DNA of 64,000 bases from positions 1 through 64,000 of the forward strand of contig CACNAV010000004.1 of NCBI GenBank assembly GCA_902618535.1, in the 5' to 3' direction. Below are positions 25,754 through 35,864 of this stretch, in pieces. Numbering within the stretch: position 1 is the stretch's first letter; each line of letters begins with the position of its first letter. Origin of the DNA: an uncultured Alphaproteobacteria bacterium (lineage in GTDB: Bacteria > Pseudomonadota > Alphaproteobacteria > Methylaequorales > Methylaequoraceae). A model generated the notes under the pieces. The model was not told the DNA's origin. It was given only the letters and a program-made list of their open reading frames with translations, and searched no databases. A program made the position numbers and the translations under genes.

Positions 25754-26267
25754 AAATTCCGTAAAACAAATTATTAGAGTAAATCACGCTGGAGAATATG
25801 GTGCGCAAAAAATTTATAATGGGCAAATAAAATTCTGTAAAAACAGCAAGTTGAAAAAAAAATTAGAAAGGATATCTAGCGAAGAAAAAGTTCACTTTGA
25901 TTACTTTGATGAACAAATCATTAAACAGAGAGTTAGACCAACCTTGATGAGTCCATTATGGAATATTTTAGGAACAACTCTTGGCGTGGTGAGTTCCAGG
26001 TTGGGCGAAGATTATGTAAACGCGTGCACGGAGTCAGTTGAAGAAGTTATAGTTGAGCATTACAAAAAACAGATAAATTTTTTTAAAAGTCAAAAAATCA
26101 ATAATGAACTTAAAAGAAAAATTGAAAAATTTTGTAAAGAAGAGAATGACCATAGAGAGGATGCCATTAATTCTAAATCAAAGAAGGATAGCTTTGGTTT
26201 GAAAGTTTTTAAGAGATTTACAAAATTGGGAACCAAAGCTGCTATTGAAATCTCGAAGAGGATTTAA
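25740..26267 (+). CDS. coq7: 5-demethoxyubiquinol hydroxylase Coq7
   Basis: A 175-residue di-iron hydroxylase of ubiquinone synthesis. The four-helix ferritin-like fold shows iron ligands in VNHAGEYGA (Glu), EEKVHFDYF (E and H), TESVEEVIVEHY and KEENDHREDA. Length matches bacterial Coq7. It acts at the inner membrane surface, hydroxylating C6 of demethoxyubiquinol with O2, so it indicates aerobic growth. Confidence 0.92.
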   Translation: MKKFENSVKQIIRVNHAGEYGAQKIYNGQIKFCKNSKLKKKLERISSEEKVHFDYFDEQIIKQRVRPTLMSPLWNILGTTLGVVSSRLGEDYVNACTESVEEVIVEHYKKQINFFKSQKINNELKRKIEKFCKEENDHREDAINSKSKKDSFGLKVFKRFTKLGTKAAIEISKRI

Positions 26268-26828
26268 CTAGGGTTCTAGTTCTGAATCCCAGTAGAGAAA
26301 GTCATTCCAACTTTTATGTAAAAAGTTGGGTGGAAAAAGCTTACCAATTTCTTTTAACTCATAATTATTTGGAATATAAGGCTGTTTATTTAATTTTAAG
26401 TTTGTTTTGTTAACTAATTTGTTACCTTTGAATGTGTTGCAGCGTCGACAGGATGTGACAACGTTGTCCCATGTTGTTTTTCCTCCCAAGGACCTAGGTA
26501 TAACATGATCAAATGTTAAGTGTTCAACTTTGAAACTTTTAACACAGTATTGGCATGTAAACTTATCTCTTAAAAAAACGTTAAATCTTGTAAAAGCAAC
26601 ATTGTCTGGCAAAGGAACATAATCTTTTAAAGAAACTACACTTGGAAGCTTGAGTTCGACTGAGGGAGACCTCACCAATTGATCGTATTCTGATACAACA
26701 TTAACTCTTTCCAAAAAAACAGCTTTAAGAGCGTCCTTCCAAGACCAAGTTGACAAAGGAAAGTAGCTTAGAGGTTGATAGTCAGCATTGAGTACAAGTG
26801 CCGGACAACTGTTAGAAGATAAAGACAT
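26268..26828 (-). CDS. HNH endonuclease
   Basis: A 186-residue HNH nuclease of the common alphaproteobacterial chromosomal type. It has an N-terminal ALVLNADYQPLSYFPLSTWSW segment, zinc-binding C-x2-C (FTCQYC), catalytic DHVIPRSLGG with TTWDN, and SCRRCN as the second zinc pair. Its biological role is not established; it is widespread and not obviously phage-borne. It is tail-to-tail with coq7, stops adjacent. Confidence 0.85.
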   Translation of the reverse strand: MSLSSNSCPALVLNADYQPLSYFPLSTWSWKDALKAVFLERVNVVSEYDQLVRSPSVELKLPSVVSLKDYVPLPDNVAFTRFNVFLRDKFTCQYCVKSFKVEHLTFDHVIPRSLGGKTTWDNVVTSCRRCNTFKGNKLVNKTNLKLNKQPYIPNNYELKEIGKLFPPNFLHKSWNDFLYWDSELEP

Positions 26829-26859
26829 AGTATAATTATATTGTGTTTTTTTTAAAAAT

Positions 26860-27510
26860 TTAAATATAAAAAAATTTCTTAATGAAACTTTCTCCTATAC
26901 TAATTCCTTTTTCGTCAATTCCGTGACCTAATAACTCACTTAAATTATAATTAATTTCAAACCCTAATTTGTTTAACTTTTCATATGCCTTTATGGTAAA
27001 TTCATAATTTATTACTTCATCGTTCTTACCGTGATATAAGGTGATCGGAAATTTCGATAAAACATCTTTGTCAAAACTTTCATCTTCAAATAAAAGTCCT
27101 GAAAATCCAACTAAACCTCCACATTTTAACTCTCTTTTACAGAGATGATAAAGAGCCATCATTGTTCCTTGTGAAAATCCAACAAAAAAAATTTTTTCGT
27201 TCGATAAGTTATAATTTTTACACACACTATCAATATAAAAATTCAAATAAGGTCCTGCTAATTTAAGACCCTCCCCAATTTTGTCTGGCGCTATAGAAGT
27301 TAATTCAAACCACTGAAATGATTCACCACCCCATGGACATTCAAAGGGAGCATTGGGAGATAGAAAAATTGTGTTAGGGAGATTTCTTTTCCAAATATTA
27401 CCAATTTCAATCAGATCTTTTCCATTAGCACCATAACCATGTAAAAAAATAACTGCATTTTCAATTTTTTTTTCTGGCTTTATTTTATAATCTTTAAGTT
27501 CTTTGGTCAT
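26860..27510 (-). CDS. Phospholipase/carboxylesterase family alpha/beta hydrolase
   Basis: A 216-residue serine hydrolase. Nucleophile elbow GFSQGTMMAL (Ser about residue 119), oxyanion-side FLHGYGANGKD at the N-terminus, catalytic Asp in YHGKNDEVI and His in LGHGID. This is the YtpP/acyl-protein-thioesterase-like group acting on short esters; the natural substrate is unknown. Its start overlaps the end of the Nudix gene by 17 bp. Confidence 0.85.
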   Translation of the reverse strand: MTKELKDYKIKPEKKIENAVIFLHGYGANGKDLIEIGNIWKRNLPNTIFLSPNAPFECPWGGESFQWFELTSIAPDKIGEGLKLAGPYLNFYIDSVCKNYNLSNEKIFFVGFSQGTMMALYHLCKRELKCGGLVGFSGLLFEDESFDKDVLSKFPITLYHGKNDEVINYEFTIKAYEKLNKLGFEINYNLSELLGHGIDEKGISIGESFIKKFFYI

Positions 27511-28362
27511 TACCTAGTAATTTTTCTAATTCTAAAATACCTTTTTTACAGAATAAATCATTCATATTTCTTAAAAAAAAATCAGCTATTGGTATTATGC
27601 AGTTTGGTTTTAAAGTGTTTGATTCCAATAGTTTATGTATTTCAAGAGCATCTTCGGAAATAAAGCTATCAACTTCTCCGTCCATATTTCTGAAATTATT
27701 GTTCTCTATTTTCAAGTGATAATTGAAAATTATTCCAGAATGAATTTTGTCTTGATATTCGTGAAAATAATTAACAGTTGACCCCTTAACAAGATTTTTC
27801 TTCAAAATTCTCTGAATGCCAGCTTCTTCAAAAGCTTCTTTTTTTAAATTATCTAAAATGGAAATTCCAACAGGCTGTCCTCCGGCAAACAAATTATCAA
27901 AAAATCCTGGAAAATCATCTAGTTTTTTGGATCTTTTTGCGAAATGAAAAATCACTCTATTTTTTTTTAGGCTCCATGCATTTCCATGAATTCCGTATTG
28001 TGGCAAACCTAAAATTGAAAGTAGTTTCCTATCTATCTCAAAAATATTATTTGTTCCAAATGGCTTTTTGTGACAAAAATCAAGTTTTGGTTTTAAAGAA
28101 TTAAAGTTAAAGACTGGACAAATTTCTTCATTTTTAATTTTTATATTTGCAAACTTTGAATTTTTTTTTAGTTTCAGTAATAAATTTTCAACTTCAATTA
28201 GTTCGGTATTTAGCGATAAAGATTTGAGAAAATTTTTGTGTTTTTTATTTATCCAACCTATTTTTTTTTTTTTATAAATTATTGGTAAGTAATTATCTAG
28301 TTTGTAATTAAAAAGATTACGTAGAAGATCAATAGTTAAATCTAGGGTTTTTTTTTACTCAT
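27494..28362 (-). CDS. DUF4743-Nudix hydrolase with apparent frameshift at the 5' end
   Basis: The Nudix domain (GGQPVGIS, then KKEAFEEAGI) follows GIHGNAW, the junction typical of DUF4743-Nudix proteins. An ordinary start (TTG at 28006) would remove most of DUF4743, yet the same frame stays open to 28333 and encodes a plausible DUF4743 (LPIIYKKKKIGWINKKH, ICPVFNFNS). No ATG, GTG or TTG opens it. An ATG at 28360-28362, overlapping the ecm stop, leads into a run of nine A; one extra A or a -1 slip there joins it to the long frame (MSKKKTLDL...). Options are slippage, an indel in the assembly, a rare ATT start at 28331, or a pseudogene. Confidence 0.7.
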
Positions 28363-30337
28363 TAGGACCTCTAATAATATTAACAAGACTTGACATGATT
28401 TCTTCAATTTTGAAGTCTTTGGGTGTAAAAACTGCTTTCACACCAATAGATATTAATTTTCTTGCGTCTACAGGAGGGATTATGCCGCCAACAACAACAG
28501 GTACTTTTGAACGATTATTTTTTTTTAAAAGTTGAACAATTTTTTTAACAAGGTGTACATGTGAACCTGAAAGAATTGACAACCCAATCATATGCACACC
28601 CTCTTCAATTGAAGCACCAACCAATTGTTCAGGTGTAGACCTTATTCCATCATAAACGACTTCAAATCCTATATCTCTTGCCCTCACTGCAATTTGTTCA
28701 GCTCCATTTGAGTGACCATCTAGTCCTGGTTTACCCACAAGAATTTTAGGACGTCTTTTCATTTTTTTCGTTAATTCTTCTACTTGTTTTTGTAAGCTTT
28801 CAATTTCATGATTTTTAATTTTTTGATTTTGTATATTTGAAGAGACAATTCCTGTGGGTGCTCTATACTCTCCAAAAACCTCACGCATAACATTTGACCA
28901 TTCACCGGTTGTAATACCCGCATGAGCACACTTAATTGATATATCCATAATATTGTAATTTTCAGAAGCTTTTTGTCTTAGCTCTTTCAGCAGTTTATTT
29001 ACTAAATTTGTATCTCTGTTTTTTTTCCAATTTTGTACATTAACAATTTGTTTCTTCTCTGAATTTTCGTCAACTTTCATAAAACCGCCGTCATTTTCAT
29101 TGGTGAGTGGAGACTTTTCTCCTCCTGAAAAACAATTAACTCCTACTACCTTTTGAATCCCGTTTTCAATTGATTTTTGCCTTTGTGTCTGAGATTCTAC
29201 AAGTTTGCTTTTCATGTAACCCTTTTCTATTGCCTCTACTAAACCACCTAACTCATCGATCTTTTTTAATTCATTGTAGGCAGATTTTTTTAATTTCTTT
29301 ACTTTTTCATTTATGACTTTTGAACCCATTAGTATATCGTCATATTCGAGTAAATCTGTTTCAAAAGCCATAATCTGCTGAAGTCTTAAACTCCATTGCT
29401 GATCCCAGGGTCTTGGTAACCCCAACGCCTCATTCCAGGCAGGCAATTGAACAGCCCTGGCTCTTGATCTTTTTGCTATTACAACAGGGAGCATCTGTAT
29501 CAGAATCCTGTAAACATTGTTTTCGGGTTGAGTTTCGGTTAATCCCAAGGAGTTTACTTGCATGCCGTATCTAAACCTTCTAAATTTTGGTTCATTTACT
29601 TTAAATCTCTTTTTACAAATTTCGTCCCACATTTCAGTGAAAGCAATCATTTTCGAAGTTTCTGTTATTAAGCGCATACCTGAATTAACAAAAAAGCTGA
29701 TTCTTCCCACTATCTTTTCATATAATTCTTTTTTAATTTGAGAGTTATTTGAAAAATTCTCTAAAACTCCAATTGCAGTTGCTAGGGCAAATGAAAGCTC
29801 TTGTTCAGGTGTAGCACCAGCTTCTTGAAGATGATACGAACAAATATTAATGGGGTTCCACTTCGGAATTTCTTTTGTGGTGTATTCAATCAAATCTGTT
29901 GATAGTTTTAAGCTTGGTTTAGGGGGAAAAATATAAGTTCCTCGAGATAGATATTCTTTAGTTATATCGTTTTGGGTTGTGCCTGATAAAAGTTTTTTTT
30001 TTGTTCCTTGTTTCTCTGCTGTTGCTACGTAAAGAGATAACAACCATGTTGCTGGAGCATTAATTGTCATTGATGTATTCATTTTCTCAAGAGGTATTTT
30101 ATCAAATAACTCCTCCATATTTCCAATATGACTTATCGGAACACCGACTTTTCCTACTTCACCTTTGGCTAAAACATGGTCCGAGTCATAACCAGTTTGA
30201 GTAGGAAGGTCAAAAGCAACTGATAGGCCTGTTTGGCCCTTTTCCAAATTTTTTCTGTATAATGTATTAGATGCTTTAGCTGAAGAATGACCAGCATATG
30301 TTCTAATTAACCAAGGTTTGTCTTTTATTTCATTCAT
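28355..30337 (-). CDS. ecm: Ethylmalonyl-CoA mutase (MeaA type), B12-dependent
   Basis: A 660-residue single-chain acyl-CoA mutase. The N-terminal TIM-barrel part starts KPWLIRTYAGHSSAKASN and contains GLSVAFDLPTQTGYDSDH; the C-terminal cobalamin domain has the DxHxxG motif GLDGHSNGAEQ. The residue pattern fits the ethylmalonyl-CoA mutase clade (MeaA) rather than methylmalonyl-CoA mutase, and ccr is its divergent neighbour. It turns ethylmalonyl-CoA into methylsuccinyl-CoA in the ethylmalonyl-CoA pathway. Confidence 0.9.
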   Translation of the reverse strand: MNEIKDKPWLIRTYAGHSSAKASNTLYRKNLEKGQTGLSVAFDLPTQTGYDSDHVLAKGEVGKVGVPISHIGNMEELFDKIPLEKMNTSMTINAPATWLLSLYVATAEKQGTKKKLLSGTTQNDITKEYLSRGTYIFPPKPSLKLSTDLIEYTTKEIPKWNPINICSYHLQEAGATPEQELSFALATAIGVLENFSNNSQIKKELYEKIVGRISFFVNSGMRLITETSKMIAFTEMWDEICKKRFKVNEPKFRRFRYGMQVNSLGLTETQPENNVYRILIQMLPVVIAKRSRARAVQLPAWNEALGLPRPWDQQWSLRLQQIMAFETDLLEYDDILMGSKVINEKVKKLKKSAYNELKKIDELGGLVEAIEKGYMKSKLVESQTQRQKSIENGIQKVVGVNCFSGGEKSPLTNENDGGFMKVDENSEKKQIVNVQNWKKNRDTNLVNKLLKELRQKASENYNIMDISIKCAHAGITTGEWSNVMREVFGEYRAPTGIVSSNIQNQKIKNHEIESLQKQVEELTKKMKRRPKILVGKPGLDGHSNGAEQIAVRARDIGFEVVYDGIRSTPEQLVGASIEEGVHMIGLSILSGSHVHLVKKIVQLLKKNNRSKVPVVVGGIIPPVDARKLISIGVKAVFTPKDFKIEEIMSSLVNIIRGPNE

Positions 30338-30440
30338 AAAAACTGTTAAATAATACTAATATTAACATTGAACAAGAAATTTATGTATTTTTTTAAAATA
30401 AATGGTATAAAACCTTTTTTAAATTATCACAGAGGAAGTT

Positions 30441-31673
30441 ATGACCGCAAAGAAAATTTATGAAATTGGAGAGATACCTCAAATCGGTGAAGTTCCTGAG
30501 GAAATGTATGCCTGGGTAATTAGAGAAGATAGACTCGGAGTTCCCGAGATGGCCATGCAGATAGAAAAGATGCCTGTTCAAAAACCTGGTAAGGACGAGG
30601 TCTTAGTAATGGTGATGGCTGTTGGGATTAACTACAACAACGTTTGGGCATCTCAGGGAATCCCTATTTCTGTTATAGGCGAAGATACTGGTTATCACAT
30701 TGGAGGATCTGATGCATCGGGAATTGTATGGGCTATTGGAGATAATGTAAAACGTTGGAAGGTAGGAGATGAAGTAATTGTTCACTGTAACCGTGATGAT
30801 GGGGATGATGAAGAATGTAATGGTGGCGAACCTATGTATTCAAAATCTCAAAGAATCTATGGATACGAAACTAACGATGGTTCATTTGCTCAATTCACAA
30901 CTGTTCAGTCCAGACAACTCTTAAAAAAACCTGTTCATCTCTCGTGGGAGGAAAGCGGATGTTACACATTAACTTTAGCAACAGCATACAGAATGTTATT
31001 TGGTCATCCTCCTCATGCATTAAGGCCAGGAATGAACGTTTTAGTGTGGGGTTCATCAGGAGGTATTGGGAGTATGGCAGTTCAAATTTGTAAAGCCGTG
31101 GGTGCCAATGCTATTGGGATAGTGTCTGATGATGACAAAATTCCATTTGTTGAAAAACTTGGAGCTGTTGGTGTTCTTAACAGAAAAAAATATGAATGTT
31201 TTGGTCAATTGCCAGACGTAGAGGATCAAAAAAAATATTCAGACTTCATAAAAAAATGTAGAGTTTTAGGTAAAGATATATGGAACATTACAGGTAAAAA
31301 AGATGTTGACATAGTTTTCGAACATCCTGGCGAATCAACTTTTCCTGTATCTTGTTACTTGGTTAAAACTGGAGGAATGGTAGTAATTTGTGCTGGAACT
31401 TCTGGATATAATTTAACAATGGATGCGAGATACATTTGGATGAGGCAAAAAAGAATTCAAGGAAGTCATTTCGCAAATCTTTATCAAGCTAATCAAGCTA
31501 ATGAAATGATGATTCAAAAACTCATTAACCCATTAATGTCGGAATGTTTCCAGTGGGATCAGATTCCATTTGCTCATACTAAAATGATGAACAACCAACA
31601 TTTACCTGGAAACATGGCTGCATTAGTCCAAGCGAAAAAAACTGGAATGAAAAGTCTAAATGAGTTAAAATAA
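30441..31673 (+). CDS. ccr: Crotonyl-CoA carboxylase/reductase
   Basis: A 410-residue MDR-superfamily enzyme starting with EIGEIPQIGEVPEEMYAW, a Ccr hallmark. The GroES-like domain is followed by the NADPH-binding WGSSGGIGSMAVQI. It reductively carboxylates crotonyl-CoA to ethylmalonyl-CoA, the key step of the pathway for assimilating C2 and polyhydroxybutyrate carbon. A good Shine-Dalgarno (AGAGGAAG) precedes the ATG, which is uncommon in this window. A TATAAA at 30406 may be its -10 box. Confidence 0.95.
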   Translation: MTAKKIYEIGEIPQIGEVPEEMYAWVIREDRLGVPEMAMQIEKMPVQKPGKDEVLVMVMAVGINYNNVWASQGIPISVIGEDTGYHIGGSDASGIVWAIGDNVKRWKVGDEVIVHCNRDDGDDEECNGGEPMYSKSQRIYGYETNDGSFAQFTTVQSRQLLKKPVHLSWEESGCYTLTLATAYRMLFGHPPHALRPGMNVLVWGSSGGIGSMAVQICKAVGANAIGIVSDDDKIPFVEKLGAVGVLNRKKYECFGQLPDVEDQKKYSDFIKKCRVLGKDIWNITGKKDVDIVFEHPGESTFPVSCYLVKTGGMVVICAGTSGYNLTMDARYIWMRQKRIQGSHFANLYQANQANEMMIQKLINPLMSECFQWDQIPFAHTKMMNNQHLPGNMAALVQAKKTGMKSLNELK

Positions 31674-31714
31674 AGACTTGAATATATTTGAAAAATTATT
31701 AAATTTAATGTTTC

Positions 31715-33400
31715 ATGGACAGTTCACTAGAAATTAACAATAAACTACCTGATTCAAAAGAATATGTTGACCAAAACGCAACTGTCTTTGAAAGAATTCT
31801 CAGCGAATTAGAATCTATCTCAAAAGTTGCTAAGGAAAATTTATCCCGAAACGTTTTTAACAACGGTAAGGTCGATAACGAACTACTTGAAAAATTTCAA
31901 CATGAAGCTCACGGCTTTGCTTGGTTTGAAACATATCGATTTTCTTTAAGAGAGACTTTAAGCTGGTTTAATAAATTAAAGGAACAAAACAAAAACTCTG
32001 AACTAGAGTCGAGCATTTTAGTGTATGCCTTTTCTGAATATTTAAATCAAATGCGTCATGGTATTATGATAAGTCAATCAGAAGTCATTAGACCTTCCAC
32101 ACTCGGTTTAGAAGATAGTATCTTTTCATTCTGTGATGCACCAGATGTTAAAGAACTTATTTCTTACGGAATTTCTGATTCAGTTAAACAAACAATGATA
32201 AATTCTATCGAAAATGGGATTTTTCCTAACTTAGGTCTTAACGATGATACGCTAGACATGATCCAAGACCAATTCAAAAAATTTACTGATGAAGAAATCA
32301 TTCCACACGCAAATGAATGGCATCTTAAAGATGACTTAATTCCTGATCAGGTATTATCTAAGATGGCCGAGCTAGGTGTTTTTAGTATTGCAATTCCCGA
32401 ATCTTATGGCGGCTTAGGTATGGGCAAAGTTGCGATGTGTGTTGTTACTGAAGAACTATCCAGAGGCTTCCTTGCTGCCGGTTCCCTTGGTACTAGGGCA
32501 GAGATAGCAGGAGAGCTCATCAGGTTAGGTGGAACTGAAGAGCAAAAACAAAAATATCTTCCAGAAATAGCATCCGGAAATTTACTTACAACTGCTGTAT
32601 TTACAGAACCAAATACAGGATCTGATCTCGGTAATTTATCAACAAGAGCTCAACTTGATGGAGATCAATATATAATTAATGGGAATAAAACTTGGATTAC
32701 CCATGGGGCAAGATCAGATTTAATGACTGTTCTGGCTAGAACTGATTCATCTCAGAAAGGTTACAGAGGATTAAGCATGTTTTTAGTTGAGAAGCCCAGA
32801 GGAAATTGTGAGAACCCTTTCCCAATGGAAGGCATGTCTGGAAGCGAGATTGAAGTTTTGGGCTATAGAGGAATGAAAGAGTATGAGATAGCGCTAGATA
32901 GTATTAAGGTTGACAAAAAAAATCTACTTGGAGAAGAAGAGGGAAAAGGTTTCAAACAACTTATGGAAACCTTCGAATCTGCTAGAATACAGACAGCTGC
33001 AAGAGCTGTAGGTGTTGCTCAAAACGCTCTTGAGTTGGGATTAAGCTACGCAAAGGACAGAAGTCAGTTTGGTAAACCAATTATAAAATTTCCTAGAATT
33101 TTTAATAAATTAGCATGGATGCTTGTTGAAACAACAATTGCCAGACAAATAACACTATTCTCTGCTCGCGAAAAGGATAATGATGTTAGATGTGACATAG
33201 AAGCTGGTATGGCTAAGCTTTTAGCAGCAAGAGTTGCATGGTCAAACGCTGATAGTGCACTTCAAATTCATGGAGGAAATGGTTATGCACTTGAGTATCC
33301 TGTGAGTAGAGTTTTATGTGACGCAAGAATTCTTAATATTTTTGAAGGCGCAGCAGAAATACAAGCCCAAATTGTTATAAAAGGCCTTCTGGCTAAATAA
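31715..33400 (+). CDS. mcd: (2S)-methylsuccinyl-CoA dehydrogenase
   Basis: A 561-residue FAD enzyme. The C-terminal 390 residues are a standard acyl-CoA dehydrogenase (FTEPNTGSD, WITHGA, QIHGGNGY, ILNIFEGAAEIQ). The N-terminal extension of about 160 residues is the known distinctive feature of Mcd over ordinary acyl-CoA dehydrogenases. It oxidises methylsuccinyl-CoA to mesaconyl-CoA and passes electrons to ETF, encoded 0.8 kb downstream. Confidence 0.92.
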   Translation: MDSSLEINNKLPDSKEYVDQNATVFERILSELESISKVAKENLSRNVFNNGKVDNELLEKFQHEAHGFAWFETYRFSLRETLSWFNKLKEQNKNSELESSILVYAFSEYLNQMRHGIMISQSEVIRPSTLGLEDSIFSFCDAPDVKELISYGISDSVKQTMINSIENGIFPNLGLNDDTLDMIQDQFKKFTDEEIIPHANEWHLKDDLIPDQVLSKMAELGVFSIAIPESYGGLGMGKVAMCVVTEELSRGFLAAGSLGTRAEIAGELIRLGGTEEQKQKYLPEIASGNLLTTAVFTEPNTGSDLGNLSTRAQLDGDQYIINGNKTWITHGARSDLMTVLARTDSSQKGYRGLSMFLVEKPRGNCENPFPMEGMSGSEIEVLGYRGMKEYEIALDSIKVDKKNLLGEEEGKGFKQLMETFESARIQTAARAVGVAQNALELGLSYAKDRSQFGKPIIKFPRIFNKLAWMLVETTIARQITLFSAREKDNDVRCDIEAGMAKLLAARVAWSNADSALQIHGGNGYALEYPVSRVLCDARILNIFEGAAEIQAQIVIKGLLAK

Positions 33401-33592
33401 ATGAACCTCTTATTTAATATAATCATCGTAATTTGTCTGATTACGACATTTTTAGTTTTGTTATTGGGATTACTATATACTGCAAGATCTGGTGACGATA
33501 AAAACAACAGTGTGAATAAATTTATGCGCTACAGGGTTTATATCCAGTTTGCAAGTATTTTAATATTGACTTTAGCTCTATACTTTAAATAG
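33401..33592 (+). CDS. Small twin-TM protein with HIG1-like domain
   Basis: A 63-residue protein with two hydrophobic helices (residues 3-27 and 46-61) joined by SGDDKNNSVNKFMRYRVYIQ. The N-K-x-M-R-x-R-V-x-x-Q loop is typical of alphaproteobacterial HIG_1_N proteins, related to mitochondrial respiratory supercomplex factors. The ATG follows the mcd stop directly, and the adenosyltransferase gene follows 11 bp later. Confidence 0.75.
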   Translation: MNLLFNIIIVICLITTFLVLLLGLLYTARSGDDKNNSVNKFMRYRVYIQFASILILTLALYFK

Positions 33593-33603
33593 GTAGAGAG
33601 AAT

Positions 33604-34152
33604 TTGGTTAAGCTTGATAAAATCTATACTAGAGGAGGGGATTCAGGTCTAACAAGTCTAGGTGATGGAAAAAGAGTAGAGAAATATTCTCTAAGAATCA
33701 AAGCTTACGGAGAAATCGACGAGGTTAATTCAATTTTAGGAATTGTCATATGCTACTGCAATGAGCTTCTTAAAAAAACACTTTTCAAAATACAAAATGA
33801 CTTATTTGATATTGGCGCTGACTTATGTATTCCTAGCTTAAATGAAAAAAAGATTAAATTGAACAATCAAAACATTTTTTTTTTAGAAAAGGAATTAGAT
33901 AAAATGAATGACAAATTAAAAAAATTAGATTCTTTTATACTACCAGGTGGAACTAAAGCATCCTCTTTTCTCCATTATGCAAGAACTGTTACAAGAAGAT
34001 GTGAAAGAACAATTGTAGAATTAAGTTCTGAGGAGAAAATAAATAAAGACATAGTTAAGTATATAAACCGTTTATCTGATTTTCTTTTTGTAGCAGCAAG
34101 GATTGAGAATATTAAAGATGGTGATATACTTTGGATTCCTAATAAAACTTAA
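33604..34152 (+). CDS. pduO: Cob(I)alamin adenosyltransferase, PduO type
   Basis: A 182-residue PduO/MMAB-type enzyme: N-terminal KIYTRGGDSGLTSLGDGKRV binds ATP, RTVTRRCER and YINRLSDFLFVAARIEN are conserved. It transfers adenosyl from ATP to cob(I)alamin, supplying the cofactor required by Ecm in the same cluster. The start is a TTG preceded by GGTAGAGAG, a fair Shine-Dalgarno. Confidence 0.92.
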   Translation: MVKLDKIYTRGGDSGLTSLGDGKRVEKYSLRIKAYGEIDEVNSILGIVICYCNELLKKTLFKIQNDLFDIGADLCIPSLNEKKIKLNNQNIFFLEKELDKMNDKLKKLDSFILPGGTKASSFLHYARTVTRRCERTIVELSSEEKINKDIVKYINRLSDFLFVAARIENIKDGDILWIPNKT

Positions 34153-34173
34153 ATTTAAAATGGTTGGTTAATT

Positions 34174-34929
34174 ATGAAAGCTTTAGTGTGTGTTAAAAGA
34201 GTGATTGATTATAACGTAAGAATAAGAGTTAAATCAGATAAATCGGGAGTTGAGAAAGATAATGTAAAAATGTCAATGAACCCCTTTGATGAAATAGCAG
34301 TTGAAGAAGCTGTCAGATTAAAAGAAAAAGGAATTGTAACTGAAATTGTTATTTTATCTATAGGTTCCGAATCATCTCAAGAAACAATCAGGACTGGTTT
34401 AGCAATGGGAGGTGATAGAGGAATTTTAGTAAAATCTTCTGATGAAGATATAGATCCTTTAAATATCGGGAAAATAATAAAAAAAGTTTGTGATAAAGAA
34501 AATCCTGATCTGATCATTTTAGGAAAGCAAGCAATTGACGATGATTGTAATCAAACTGGTCAAATACTAGCCACATTACTAAAATATCCTCAGGCAACCT
34601 TTGCATCTAAAGTAGAAAAAAATACTGATGATACACTTAATGTAACAAGAGAAGTAGATGGTGGTCTAGAGACAATAAAAGTCAAAATTCCGTGTGTTGT
34701 TACCACAGATCTTAGACTTAACGAGCCTAGATATGCATCATTACCAAACATAATGAAAGCCAAACAAAAGAAAATTGATATTTTAGATATTAACGAACTT
34801 TCGCTTGACTTAAAAAAAAGAGTGGAAATATTAGAAGTAAACGATCCACCGGAGAGAAAACCAGGTATTGTTGTACCTGATATTGACTCTCTAGTTGACA
34901 AACTTAAAAATGAGGCAAAAATTTTATGA
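34174..34929 (+). CDS. etfB: Electron transfer flavoprotein beta subunit
   Basis: A 251-residue ETF beta: starts [20 protein letters not shown], contains [18 protein letters not shown] and the AMP-binding [14 protein letters not shown]. Together with EtfA it carries electrons from acyl-CoA dehydrogenases (here probably Mcd) to ETF-quinone oxidoreductase. It overlaps etfA by 4 bp (ATGA). Confidence 0.95.
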   Translation: MKALVCVKRVIDYNVRIRVKSDKSGVEKDNVKMSMNPFDEIAVEEAVRLKEKGIVTEIVILSIGSESSQETIRTGLAMGGDRGILVKSSDEDIDPLNIGKIIKKVCDKENPDLIILGKQAIDDDCNQTGQILATLLKYPQATFASKVEKNTDDTLNVTREVDGGLETIKVKIPCVVTTDLRLNEPRYASLPNIMKAKQKKIDILDINELSLDLKKRVEILEVNDPPERKPGIVVPDIDSLVDKLKNEAKIL

Positions 34930-35864
34930 AAACTTTAGTAATAGTTGAGCATAATAATGAATCAATAAAACAAACAACCTATTCAACAATTACAGCAGCG
35001 TCAAAAATTTCTGACGAAGCTTACGCTTTAATGCTTGGTCATAATCTAAGTACAGCTATAGATGAATTAAAAAAATCTAATCATCTTAAAAAAATTTATT
35101 TTGTTGATAAAGAAGACTTAGGAAAACCAATTGCTGAAAACTTTTGCGATGAAATTGTAAAATTTTTAAAAGATAAAGATTTCACTCATGTTTTTACACC
35201 CTCATCAACTTTTGGTAAAAACCTTTCACCCAAAATTGCGACCGAGTTGGATGTTCAACAAATTTCAGATATTACTAATATACTGGATGGTCATACATTT
35301 GAAAGACCAATTTATGCAGGAAATGCAATAGCTAAAGTTAAATCCAATGACCCTATTAAGGTGGTTACTGTTCGCTCAACATGCTTTGAGCCATGTAAAC
35401 TTGACTCTAACGTTGATGTTGAAAATATTTCATCTGAGTTACCTACAAATGAGTTAGTTAATTTTGTCAATTATGACGAATCAAAGTCAGATCGTCCAGA
35501 ATTAACTTCTGCTAAAATAATTATTTCGGGTGGCAGAGGCTTACAAAATGGAGATAATTTTAAATTACTTGAAGGTATAGCTGATAAGCTAGGTGCAGCG
35601 ATGGGTGCTAGTAGAGCAGCTGTTGATGCTGGTTTTGTTCCTAACGATTGGCAAGTAGGACAAACAGGAAAGATAGTTGCTCCTGATCTATACATTGCCG
35701 TGGGAATATCCGGTGCCATTCAACACATAGCGGGAATAAAAGATTCAAAATTTATTGTTTGTATTAATAAAGATGAAGAGGCGCCAATTTTTAAATTTTC
35801 TGATTTCGGTCTTGTTGCGGATCTATTCGAAGCATTACCAGTTTTAGAAAAAAAGTTACAATAG
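34926..35864 (+). CDS. etfA: Electron transfer flavoprotein alpha subunit
   Basis: A 312-residue ETF alpha with the C-terminal FAD-binding signature: [50 protein letters not shown]. The N-terminus [11 protein letters not shown] is standard. It forms the heterodimer with EtfB. Its 3' end overlaps the convergent tlpA-like gene by 9 bp. Confidence 0.95.
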   Translation: MKTLVIVEHNNESIKQTTYSTITAASKISDEAYALMLGHNLSTAIDELKKSNHLKKIYFVDKEDLGKPIAENFCDEIVKFLKDKDFTHVFTPSSTFGKNLSPKIATELDVQQISDITNILDGHTFERPIYAGNAIAKVKSNDPIKVVTVRSTCFEPCKLDSNVDVENISSELPTNELVNFVNYDESKSDRPELTSAKIIISGGRGLQNGDNFKLLEGIADKLGAAMGASRAAVDAGFVPNDWQVGQTGKIVAPDLYIAVGISGAIQHIAGIKDSKFIVCINKDEEAPIFKFSDFGLVADLFEALPVLEKKLQ

